Assembly (NCBI GenBank): GCA_028289505.1
Contig: JANQPK010000150.1
Coordinates: forward strand, 1-5,199
Origin: Cyclobacteriaceae bacterium
GTDB taxonomy: Bacteria; Bacteroidota; Bacteroidia; Cytophagales; Cyclobacteriaceae
Direction of reading: 5' to 3'
DNA length: 5,199 nucleotides
The notes beneath the pieces were generated by a model, which saw only the letters and a list, made by a program, of their open reading frames with translations, made no database searches and was not told the origin of the DNA. The stretch's first letter is position 1. The number at the start of each line of letters is the position of its first letter. The position numbers and the translations under genes are program-made. Positions 1 through 5,199 of this stretch are shown here, piece after piece.

Positions 1-1866
1 GCTTTACTTTGGCGCATCGAGGGGATACCGGTAGCAACCACCAATCATTATGCCACCCTGGGCACTACTGGAGGTCCTGTCAGCGCACTAAATTCTAACC
101 TGCTGAAAACATCTGACTTTCTTACCGGAGCATTTCCCGCAGAATATGGCAACGCGAACGCTGCAGTTTTTGATATTGGTTTCCGTAATGGGAATCCCGA
201 CAAATTTGAATTTACCGGTCAGGTTGGTGCATTCAGTGGCCTTGAATTAATGGCTGAGGGCCCGTTGGGACTGGCAAGCGGGTCTTCATTCATAGCCTCT
301 TATCGCTATGGTATTGCTCGTTTGGCTACTCCGGGAACTAATGCAGTACCTGTCTACCAAGATTTCTCTTTCAAGCTGAATCTGGGTCAAACCAAGCTTG
401 GCAGGTTTGAATTATTTGGGCTGGGAGGACTTAGTAATATTGATTTTCTTGGAGATGAAATAGATGAAAATGATCTGTTCGCAAATCCAGATCAAGACGC
501 CTACGTAGACAACCAACTGGGAATTATGGGTTTGAATCATACGGTAAGGATTGGCAGCAAAGGCTACTTGAGAACTGGTCTAGCTGCTTCCACCAACTAT
601 AACCAGTATCTGCAGGATAACTTTATTCGAAATCAAAGTGGAGAGCAAGTAGCAAAATACAGGGCTACCAATGCTCAAAACCGGGAGAATAGGTATACGC
701 TAACCAGTGAGTACAATGTCAAATTTGACGCGAGGTGGAACCTGCGTGCGGGAACCGTTGTGGAGTGGTATCATATCAATTTTGATGTTCAGGACCGGGA
801 TAATCGCGTCGATATTCCCGATGAAGATGGCGATGGAGTTCCGGATTTCTTTATACCAGTGAGAGACATCAAAGATGATTATTTCATACCACAATTGTTT
901 GCACAAGCAGAATACAAAATTCAGCAGGATCTTAGCTGGACCTTTGGAATCCACTCCCAATATCATGGCTTTACTGGTGATACATTTATTGAGCCCCGTA
1001 CCGCTTTGAGTTGGCAGGCTGGTCCCAAGCATAGGTTCAGTGTTGCTTATGGATTACATTCCCAAAGTATTCCATCCCCTATACTATTCTTCCAGGAAGA
1101 AGTGGCTCCAGGTGAATTCGTTCGTACCAATGATGAGTTGGAATTCATGAAGAGTCATCACTTTATCGTTGGATATGACCAAAGCTTTGGCTCAGACTGG
1201 CGCCTTAAAGTTGAAACCTATTATCAACATCTATTCGATATCCCAGTTGAACCATTCCCTAGCAGCTACTCGGTGATCAACGAGGGAGCAGACTTTGTCT
1301 TCGATGAACGTGGATCGCTGCTAAATGAGGGGACCGGTCGAAATATGGGCCTAGAAGTTACCCTGGAAAAGTTTTTCAGTGGAGGTTATTACGGTTTGGT
1401 CACAGCCTCTCTATTTGATTCCGAATACCAAGGAAGCGATCAGATAGATCGCAATACTGCGTTCAATAACAATTATGTTCAAAACATCCTATTAGGCAGG
1501 GAGTGGAAGATTGGTAAAGATAGCAGAAATGCCTTCACCCTTGATACCAAGCTCACTTATGCAGGTGGCAGACCTTTCACCCCTATTGATTTGGAGGCCA
1601 CTCGTGAAAATGGCGGACGAGAGGTATTACAAGAGGATCAGGCTTTCAGTGAGCGATTATCTTCCTATTTCAGATGGGACGTCAAATTCGGAGTAAGGAT
1701 CAATAGCAAGAAAAGAAGAATATCTCATCAGTTCTTCGTGGATTTGCTGAATGTTACTAATCGAGAAAATGAATTTACCTATCGATACAATGAAGTGACC
1801 GATGAGGTAAATCTGGTAGAACAGATCGGATTCTTCCCAGACTTTTTGTATCGCATCCAGTTCTAA
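1..1866 (+). CDS. TonB-dependent outer-membrane receptor, C-terminal 621 residues (5' end outside window)
   Basis: The frame is open from base 1 to a TAA at 1864-1866, so the ATG at 250 is internal and not the start. Window residues 1-65 read as the last part of a plug domain: LWRIEGIPV at 3-11, a GGPVSALN stretch at 24-31 and FPAEYGNANAAVFDIGFRNG at 45-64. The rest (from about residue 68) alternates polar and aromatic beta-strands with long acidic loops, as in a 22-strand barrel, and ends in LYRIQF with a terminal Phe, the usual signal for outer-membrane barrel assembly. Family knowledge: such receptors import a substrate across the outer membrane using TonB-ExbBD energy. The signal peptide, any carboxypeptidase-regulatory-like domain and the TonB box lie upstream, probably some 150-200 residues. 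No SusD-like partner follows, and the size is too small for a typical SusC, so a siderophore, metal or other small ligand is as likely as a glycan. The substrate cannot be read from the sequence. An acidic loop DEDGDGVPD sits at residues 274-282. Confidence 0.93.
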   Translation, partial: ALLWRIEGIPVATTNHYATLGTTGGPVSALNSNLLKTSDFLTGAFPAEYGNANAAVFDIGFRNGNPDKFEFTGQVGAFSGLELMAEGPLGLASGSSFIASYRYGIARLATPGTNAVPVYQDFSFKLNLGQTKLGRFELFGLGGLSNIDFLGDEIDENDLFANPDQDAYVDNQLGIMGLNHTVRIGSKGYLRTGLAASTNYNQYLQDNFIRNQSGEQVAKYRATNAQNRENRYTLTSEYNVKFDARWNLRAGTVVEWYHINFDVQDRDNRVDIPDEDGDGVPDFFIPVRDIKDDYFIPQLFAQAEYKIQQDLSWTFGIHSQYHGFTGDTFIEPRTALSWQAGPKHRFSVAYGLHSQSIPSPILFFQEEVAPGEFVRTNDELEFMKSHHFIVGYDQSFGSDWRLKVETYYQHLFDIPVEPFPSSYSVINEGADFVFDERGSLLNEGTGRNMGLEVTLEKFFSGGYYGLVTASLFDSEYQGSDQIDRNTAFNNNYVQNILLGREWKIGKDSRNAFTLDTKLTYAGGRPFTPIDLEATRENGGREVLQEDQAFSERLSSYFRWDVKFGVRINSKKRRISHQFFVDLLNVTNRENEFTYRYNEVTDEVNLVEQIGFFPDFLYRIQF

Positions 1867-1875
1867 CCCAGGTTG

Positions 1876-1917
1876 TAGAGGTTCAGTTGACGCCAGTGAG
1901 ATAACTGGGGCCCTCTA
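1876..1917 (+). terminator. Possible hairpin terminator downstream of the receptor gene
   Basis: Ten bases after the receptor stop, TAGAGG (1876-1881) is complementary to CCTCTA (1912-1917). Inside it two alternative stems are possible: CAGTT (1884-1888) with AACTG (1903-1907), or CCAGT (1893-1897) with ACTGG (1904-1908). The structure could end receptor transcription, but no run of T follows directly; the nearest T6 is at 1938-1943 inside another palindrome. It is therefore not a textbook intrinsic terminator and the function is inferred from position. Confidence 0.35.
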
Positions 1918-1920
1918 GAC

Positions 1921-1928
1921 TACATTTG
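1921..1928 (+). promoter_or_regulatory. Bacteroidota -7 promoter element of the lipoprotein gene
   Basis: TACATTTG matches the Bacteroidota sigma-A -7 consensus TAnnTTTG at every fixed base. Transcription would begin a few bases past its G, around 1933-1936, giving a leader of about 50 nt before the ATG at 1987. No good TTG is seen at the usual distance upstream: the TTG at 1887-1889 is too far away. The -33 half is therefore weak and the promoter may depend on an activator. The stretch before the ATG has no Shine-Dalgarno sequence, which is normal in this phylum. Confidence 0.5.
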
Positions 1929-1952
1929 ATTTACGCGTTTTTTCACGTAAAT
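1929..1952. promoter_or_regulatory. Operator-like palindrome at the lipoprotein transcription start
   Basis: ATTTACG (1929-1935) and CGTAAAT (1946-1952) are perfect 7-bp inverted arms separated by 10 bp, so their centres are about 17 bp apart. The element begins directly after the -7 box and covers the expected transcription start, a usual position for a repressor operator. As RNA it could also fold into a 5' hairpin with a T-rich loop. A regulator cannot be named from the sequence. Confidence 0.35.
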
Positions 1953-1986
1953 TATAGTCAGACCTTACCACCAAACAACTAACATC

Positions 1987-2886
1987 ATGACCTATCTTAA
2001 GCTATTATTGGCTATTACCCCGCTTTTGTTTTTGTGTTACTGTAGCCCTGAATCTTCCACTGAGCAGGAAACGGTAACCATCGAATCATTGGAAGGTAGT
2101 TGGCGCCGAATCAGTGTGAAAAACCAAGAAACCGGAGAGTGGGAATCAATCCCCTCCAATGTTATTAATGAGAAGTACATTAGTCCTACTCACTTTTGTT
2201 GGATTAATTACAATACCGATCAGGATACCCTTTTGGGTACCGGAGGTGGTACTTACGTATACGATACAGAATCGGCAACCTATAGAGAAGATATCAAATT
2301 CTTCTTGCCAGCAGGCTCTCAATTATTAGGACAAACTATACCTTTCGACGTCAAATTTGAAGACGGCAAATGGCATCATACAGGGTATGCAAAACTCTTT
2401 GAATTTGATCCTGAGACTGGTGAAAATGTGGTTACGGATTCCTCAAAAATTGAGGAGATATGGGAGCGTACTAATGCTCCAGCCAGTCAGGATGGATTAA
2501 TTGGGACCTGGCAACTGGAATCATATCGAGGCGCCGGAGACTCCATTCGAAGTGATTATCCTGAATTTGTAAGCTACGTGAAATTGATAACCCCCACTCA
2601 CTTTGTATGGGTGCACTATTTAAGTGAGCAAGATCAAGTACTAGCCGAAGGAGGAGGCACTTACATATATGATGGCAATACCTACACTGAGAATCTAAAG
2701 TTTGTCTATCCTTCAGGATCAGGTCAAATAGGAACTGTGCTACCTTTTGATTGCAAAATTGAGGGCGACACCTGGTACCATACTGGTTATATCATACGCC
2801 AAGGAGAAGACACATCCGGAAACATGCAATCTGATACCACTACTATTGACGAAGTTTGGAGGCCCTTTACCGGGATCGACTCCTAA
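1987..2886 (+). CDS. Secreted, probably lipidated protein with two tandem lipocalin-like/DUF4488-type domains
   Basis: This 299-residue protein begins with a hydrophobic export signal (residues 4-16) followed by cysteines at 17 and 19, then a polar Ser/Glu linker. It is probably cleaved by signal peptidase II and lipid-anchored, although neither Cys has a clean L-[AS]-[GA]-C lipobox. The mature part is an internal duplication. Repeat 1 (about 35-162) and repeat 2 (about 171-294) share in order: a G-[ST]-W start (38-39, 174-175), [SI]-x-THF-x-W (66-72, 202-208), GGGTY-x-YD (86-93, 222-229), an F-x-P-[AS]-G segment, a Q-x-[IG]-x-x-[IL]-PF segment, W-x-HTGY (129-134, 263-268) and [IV]-[ED]-E-[IV]-W (near 156-159 and 287-291). 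The pattern recalls small Bacteroidota lipocalin-like or DUF4488-type beta-barrel domains. I name these from memory and cannot confirm the family. No catalytic role is evident; binding of a small ligand or an envelope role is inference. The ATG at 1987 is chosen because the signal sequence starts there. A separate promoter lies upstream, so it need not be co-expressed with the receptor. Confidence 0.88.
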   Translation: MTYLKLLLAITPLLFLCYCSPESSTEQETVTIESLEGSWRRISVKNQETGEWESIPSNVINEKYISPTHFCWINYNTDQDTLLGTGGGTYVYDTESATYREDIKFFLPAGSQLLGQTIPFDVKFEDGKWHHTGYAKLFEFDPETGENVVTDSSKIEEIWERTNAPASQDGLIGTWQLESYRGAGDSIRSDYPEFVSYVKLITPTHFVWVHYLSEQDQVLAEGGGTYIYDGNTYTENLKFVYPSGSGQIGTVLPFDCKIEGDTWYHTGYIIRQGEDTSGNMQSDTTTIDEVWRPFTGIDS

Positions 2887-2887
2887 C

Positions 2888-2914
2888 AAACCTTAGATCT
2901 TAAATCTAAGGTTT
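2888..2914. terminator. Perfect 11-bp hairpin, likely terminator after the lipoprotein gene
   Basis: AAACCTTAGAT (2888-2898) and ATCTAAGGTTT (2904-2914) are perfectly complementary with a 5-base loop. The hairpin starts two bases after the lipoprotein TAA (2884-2886). Its AAA/TTT ends provide a short U run inside the stem on both strands, which suits a bidirectional terminator between convergent genes. A long separate U tract is missing. Confidence 0.6.
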
Positions 2915-2921
2915 AAGATCT
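2895..2921. terminator. Second, overlapping perfect 10-bp hairpin, likely terminator after the TPR gene
   Basis: AGATCTTAAA (2895-2904) and TTTAAGATCT (2912-2921) form a perfect inverted repeat with a 7-base loop. Its outer edge abuts the stop codon of the minus-strand TPR gene (TAA, complement of 2922-2924). It shares bases 2895-2914 with the hairpin at 2888-2914, so only one of the two can form at a time. A minus-strand transcript meets this one first and a plus-strand transcript meets the other first. Confidence 0.5.
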
Positions 2922-4232
2922 TTATGTATCTGCCGGCCTTCTTTTCAGGGTTACCGTGGTATTGATCCAGCAACCCAATTTTATCTCCTGCCCTTCTTTC
3001 AGGCTTAGCTCAAATATTTCCTCCATAGAGGGGAATTGTTTCTCCGCGTTGCTCATGCCCCGTCGATCACCGGCTTTTGCGTACATATCATAGGCGGCTA
3101 AGAAAACTGCACGGTCATCAACTTTACTGATTCCCTGTCTGCAATCATCGTAGCTGGTCATATACAAGTCACCAATCACTTTGTACGCCTCCTTTTTGGA
3201 TGGGTCTGCTTTTACCGCAGCTAAGGCACTGCTTCTGGATTTAGATTTTAACCCACGAGCCCGATAATGATTGGCTAACCCGTAGTGAATTTCGGCTTTT
3301 TGCTGACCACTCTGGGCCATTTCCAGGGCCTCCTGGTAATACTTATTAGCCTGATCATAATCTTTTGCTGCATCGTATTTAATAGCAATAATCTTGGCCA
3401 TACTAAAAGTGGGTTCTTGCTCCTGAATGGTCTTGGCAGCGGTCAGGAAAATAGGGCTTTTCGAACAGTCATAGGTCAATGATAGCGCTATAATTCGTTT
3501 AGCCATAGGCAAATGCGATGGGTCTGCTTCAAAGGCTGGTCCAATTTTTTCCTCGATAAAAGCGCAATCCATCTCCACCATTCCGGTCAACATCCGATTG
3601 ATAAAATCACGATTCTTCTCAAGTGACTCTGTCGATTTACCGGCTTTCTCATATTTATCGACATTCTTATCCAGAATCGCCATGGTTTTCCCATATTTCT
3701 CCAGTACCTCATCATCGGTGAGAGACCCACCTGCGGCGCGATACCTCCGAATAACATCCATATAGGCTACCAGATTATTCACCATAACCTGATCTCCATT
3801 CAATTCGAATGTCTTTTCGAACAGGTTATACAGATCACCATATCTTTCCTTGTCATCCTTTAGAAACTTATAAGCTTGAAACGCTTTTCGATTCAGCACT
3901 TCCGCCTCATCACCAAAATTTTCAATCCTCTGGTCATACAACTCCAGGCAACGGTCTTGGTAAGCCTTCTTTTTGGCTGCATCCGTTTCTTGCTTCTGCA
4001 GGGCGTCGTATATCTTAACTCCATTGATGTAAATGGCAGGATTGAGGTCCGGAGTGTTGGTAAGAAGCCACTCCAATGGTTCTACTGCAGCATCATAGCT
4101 TTTGTTCTTCATCATGTCGTTGTAGATGGCATTCTTTTCCTTGGCAGTAGCCGGATCATCCCCCCAATTCCACTGACCATACAGAGAAGTTGAAAGCATC
4201 ACAAGTACAAAACAAACCGGAAACAATTTCAT
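2922..4232 (-). CDS. Secreted tetratricopeptide-repeat (TPR) protein
   Basis: This 436-residue protein starts with a signal peptide: K2, a hydrophobic core at about 3-16, and a small-residue cleavage region SLYG (16-19) before QWNWGDD. There is no lipobox, so a soluble periplasmic or outer-membrane-associated protein is expected. The mature chain is helical with degenerate TPR-like pairs. The clearest are about 34-62 (YNDMMKNKSYDAAVEPLEWL), 277-308 (KYDAAKDYDQANKYYQEALE) and 313-345 (AEIHYGLANHYRARG followed by a helix ending in KADPS). A further pair at about 347-388 ends in a Gly-Asp-Arg turn. The C-terminal tail (about 398-430) is not TPR: it has FPSMEEIF, then KLGCWIN (418-424) and a beta-like TVTLKRR end. 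Five cysteines remain after the signal peptide (95, 223, 256, 364, 421). TPRs mediate protein-protein contacts; the partner is unknown. The gene converges on the lipoprotein gene with a 35-bp spacer and diverges from rlmL. The start has no Shine-Dalgarno, but the signal peptide fixes it. Confidence 0.88.
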   Translation of the reverse strand: MKLFPVCFVLVMLSTSLYGQWNWGDDPATAKEKNAIYNDMMKNKSYDAAVEPLEWLLTNTPDLNPAIYINGVKIYDALQKQETDAAKKKAYQDRCLELYDQRIENFGDEAEVLNRKAFQAYKFLKDDKERYGDLYNLFEKTFELNGDQVMVNNLVAYMDVIRRYRAAGGSLTDDEVLEKYGKTMAILDKNVDKYEKAGKSTESLEKNRDFINRMLTGMVEMDCAFIEEKIGPAFEADPSHLPMAKRIIALSLTYDCSKSPIFLTAAKTIQEQEPTFSMAKIIAIKYDAAKDYDQANKYYQEALEMAQSGQQKAEIHYGLANHYRARGLKSKSRSSALAAVKADPSKKEAYKVIGDLYMTSYDDCRQGISKVDDRAVFLAAYDMYAKAGDRRGMSNAEKQFPSMEEIFELSLKEGQEIKLGCWINTTVTLKRRPADT

Positions 4233-4290
4233 AATTATAGCGTGTGTTTTTTAACAAAAAGGACCTAAAACAACCATTTTTCGGTGGTGC

Positions 4291-4298
4291 GAAGGATA
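4291..4298 (-). promoter_or_regulatory. Candidate -7 promoter element of the TPR gene
   Basis: Read on the minus strand this is TATCCTTC followed by GCACC, close to the TATCTTTGCACC form often seen in Bacteroidota promoters but with two mismatches to TAnnTTTG. An overlapping alternative, TACTTTTA (complement of 4297-4304), mismatches only at the last base. Either lies about 60 bases upstream of the ATG in an A/T-rich stretch. No clear TTG is seen at the -33 position. Confidence 0.3.
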
Positions 4299-4462
4299 AA
4301 AGTAGTGATTTCTTTTAAAGATTTAAAAAACTTTTGGTAAGAGTTCCCTCTTTTTTATCTATTAGCTATCTGATTTTTTGCCTACCTATCACCCCTGTTC
4401 TGGGTGAGCTTCAGACCATCACGGTCCTTCTTCCGTGCAAAAATATCTACTTCCAGTCCATA

Positions 4463-4475
4463 TTGTTGGCAACAA
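4463..4475. promoter_or_regulatory. Operator-like 13-bp palindrome upstream of rlmL
   Basis: TTGTTGGCAACAA is a perfect 6-bp inverted repeat around a single central base. With a one-base centre it cannot make a stable RNA hairpin, so if functional it is more likely a DNA-binding site. It lies just ahead of the -7-like box at 4480-4487. No regulator can be assigned. Confidence 0.3.
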
Positions 4476-4479
4476 ATCG

Positions 4480-4487
4480 CACCTTTG
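4480..4487 (+). promoter_or_regulatory. Candidate -7 promoter element of rlmL
   Basis: CACCTTTG matches TAnnTTTG at all fixed bases except the first (C for T) and is followed by CC, as in many Bacteroidota promoters. The TTG at 4463-4465 is a possible -33 element, but its 14-base spacing is shorter than usual. If real, transcription would start at or within a few bases of the ATG at 4494, giving a nearly leaderless mRNA. Confidence 0.3.
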
Positions 4488-4493
4488 CCATCA

Positions 4494-5199
4494 ATGGCCA
4501 CCAACCGTACCATTGTCGTTACTTGTGGTAAAGGAATCAATCAGATCCTAGCCGCTGAAATAGAAGAGCACGGGTATCAGCCGCTGACGGTCAACCCTTT
4601 CAGTATTGAGATTAGGGGTGATCTGACCGATTGTATGTATCTGAACCTGCACTTGAGAACGGCAAATAAGGTATTATTGCTGATAAAAAGGTTCCGGGCA
4701 TCCCATCCAGATCAGCTATACCGATCGACCACACAGATAGCCTGGGAAGACTATATTCATGAGCGGGGATATCTTTGTGTCACCTCCTTTATCCAGAACC
4801 AATATATAAAGGACACCAGGTTCGGTAACCTCAGACTTAAAGATGCCATCGTCGATCGCATCTACAGTCAAAAGGGTAAAAGACCGGATTCAGGTCCTAA
4901 AAGGGATGGCGTGGTGATTTACCTGCATTGGGTAAATTCCGATTGCCATGTTTATTTTGACACCTCCGGTGAAACTATTTCCAAGCATGGTTATCGAAGA
5001 ATTCCATACAAGGCACCTTTGAGAGAGTCATTAGCGGCAGCATTGATACGAGCCACACATTGGAAACCAGGAGACATGTTTATTAACCCCATGTCTGGTA
5101 GTGGTACTCTTGCCATCGAGGCAGCCATGATGGCTTCTAACACCGCCCCCGGATTGAATCGTGACAATTTTGGATTTAAACACATTAAGGGGTACCAAC
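4494..5199 (+). CDS. rlmL: RlmL-type 23S rRNA (guanine-N2) methyltransferase, N-terminal 235 residues (3' end outside window)
   Basis: The frame runs open from the ATG at 4494 to the window edge. E. coli RlmL, the N-terminal half of RlmKL, uses SAM to make m2G2445 in 23S rRNA during large-subunit assembly. Residues 5-40 form the typical start (IVVTCGKGINQILAAEIEE). A THUMP domain covers about 45-158, with the family stretch TRFGNLRLKDAIVDRI (108-123), a KRP (129-131) and FDTSGE-x-x-x-x-HGYR (155-168). The catalytic domain opens with APLRESLAAALI (174-185), reaches SAM motif I NPMSGSGTLAIEAAM (198-212) and continues APGLNRDNFGF (218-228). These match my memory of E. coli RlmL closely, except that motif I begins with Asn where E. 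coli has Asp. Bacteroidota usually carry a single-domain enzyme of about 380-400 residues, so roughly 60% is present; the later NPPYG-type catalytic motif and any RlmK fusion lie outside. No in-frame ATG lies upstream within the gap and no Shine-Dalgarno is present. It is divergent from the TPR gene. Confidence 0.92.
   Translation, partial: MATNRTIVVTCGKGINQILAAEIEEHGYQPLTVNPFSIEIRGDLTDCMYLNLHLRTANKVLLLIKRFRASHPDQLYRSTTQIAWEDYIHERGYLCVTSFIQNQYIKDTRFGNLRLKDAIVDRIYSQKGKRPDSGPKRDGVVIYLHWVNSDCHVYFDTSGETISKHGYRRIPYKAPLRESLAAALIRATHWKPGDMFINPMSGSGTLAIEAAMMASNTAPGLNRDNFGFKHIKGYQ

Larger units (their letters stand above)
4233..4493. other. Divergent intergenic region between the TPR gene and rlmL
   Basis: These 261 bases carry no convincing gene. 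The left part (to about 4340) is A/T-rich and holds the candidate promoter of the minus-strand TPR gene. The middle has several small inverted repeats: AAGAG/CTCTT at 4339-4352 followed by T4, TCACCC/GGGTGA at 4389-4407, and GACC/GGTC at 4414-4426. The right end holds a 13-bp palindrome and a -7-like box just before rlmL. A frame opening with TTG at 4334 would encode a hydrophobic stretch, but I do not call it as a gene. Confidence 0.6.

Noticed and set aside
250..252. ATG as start of the receptor gene
   Set aside because: The same frame is open back to base 1 and encodes plug-domain sequence there, so this Met is internal.
700..1032. 110-residue minus-strand frame inside the receptor gene
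   Set aside because: Antisense to a well-supported barrel coding region, Cys/Ile-rich with no domain pattern; a shadow of the real frame.
1511..1696. 61-residue plus-strand frame inside the receptor gene
   Set aside because: Out-of-frame overlap with the receptor's C-terminal strands; no independent support.
1..2886. Receptor plus lipoprotein as a SusC/SusD-type pair
   Set aside because: The lipoprotein has no SusD features (it is under 300 residues, duplicated and beta-rich, not about 500 residues of TPR-like helices), and the receptor is not SusC-like in size or sequence.
3876..4193. 105-residue plus-strand frame opposite the TPR gene
   Set aside because: Antisense to the N-terminal part of a well-supported TPR protein; the hydrophobic stretches come from reading the complement of charged helices.
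4339..4356. AAGAG-TTCC-CTCTT hairpin followed by T4, resembling a plus-strand terminator
   Set aside because: The stem is only 5 bp with few G/C pairs, and no plus-strand gene ends upstream of it that would need terminating; likely chance in an A/T-rich stretch.
4334..4531. TTG-initiated 65-residue frame with a signal-like hydrophobic start, overlapping the start of rlmL
   Set aside because: It needs a TTG start, has no ribosome-binding site or family pattern and runs out of frame into rlmL. A leader peptide is conceivable but unsupported.
4991..5185. 64-residue minus-strand frame inside rlmL
   Set aside because: Antisense to the conserved SAM-binding region; no independent evidence.

Overview
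The window looks like chromosomal DNA from a member of the Bacteroidota, possibly a marine Cytophagia-type lineage; the exact group is inference. Four things point there: a TonB-dependent receptor ending in an aromatic residue with a Bacteroidota-style plug; a secreted TPR protein and a two-domain lipoprotein of a kind I associate with this phylum; no Shine-Dalgarno sequence in front of any of the three visible starts; and a perfect TAnnTTTG promoter element (Bacteroidota -7 box) ahead of the lipoprotein gene.

Layout. 1-1866 (+) is the 3' part of a TonB-dependent outer-membrane receptor, open from the first base and cut by the left edge. 1867-1986 is a short structured spacer with a probable hairpin, a perfect -7 box and a palindrome at the expected transcription start. 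1987-2886 (+) is a secreted, probably lipidated protein built from two tandem copies of one domain of about 125 residues. 2887-2921 is a 35-bp spacer between convergent genes, almost wholly filled by two interlocking perfect inverted repeats. 2922-4232 (-) is a secreted TPR-repeat protein. 4233-4493 is a divergent promoter region without a convincing gene. 4494-5199 (+) is the first 235 codons of an RlmL-type 23S rRNA (guanine-N2) methyltransferase (THUMP domain plus the start of the SAM-binding domain), cut by the right edge.

The genes do not form one operon. The receptor and lipoprotein share an orientation but are separated by a likely terminator and a fresh promoter. The TPR gene converges on the lipoprotein gene and diverges from the rRNA methyltransferase gene. 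The receptor, lipoprotein and TPR protein all belong to the cell envelope; the methyltransferase is a cytoplasmic ribosome-modification enzyme.

I found no mobile element, tRNA, rRNA, CRISPR array or defence system. The window is mostly ordinary. The points worth a second look are the overlapping hairpins at the convergent junction, the operator-like palindromes in front of the lipoprotein and rlmL genes, the duplicated-domain lipoprotein with its odd lipobox, and an acidic calcium-binding-like loop in the receptor.
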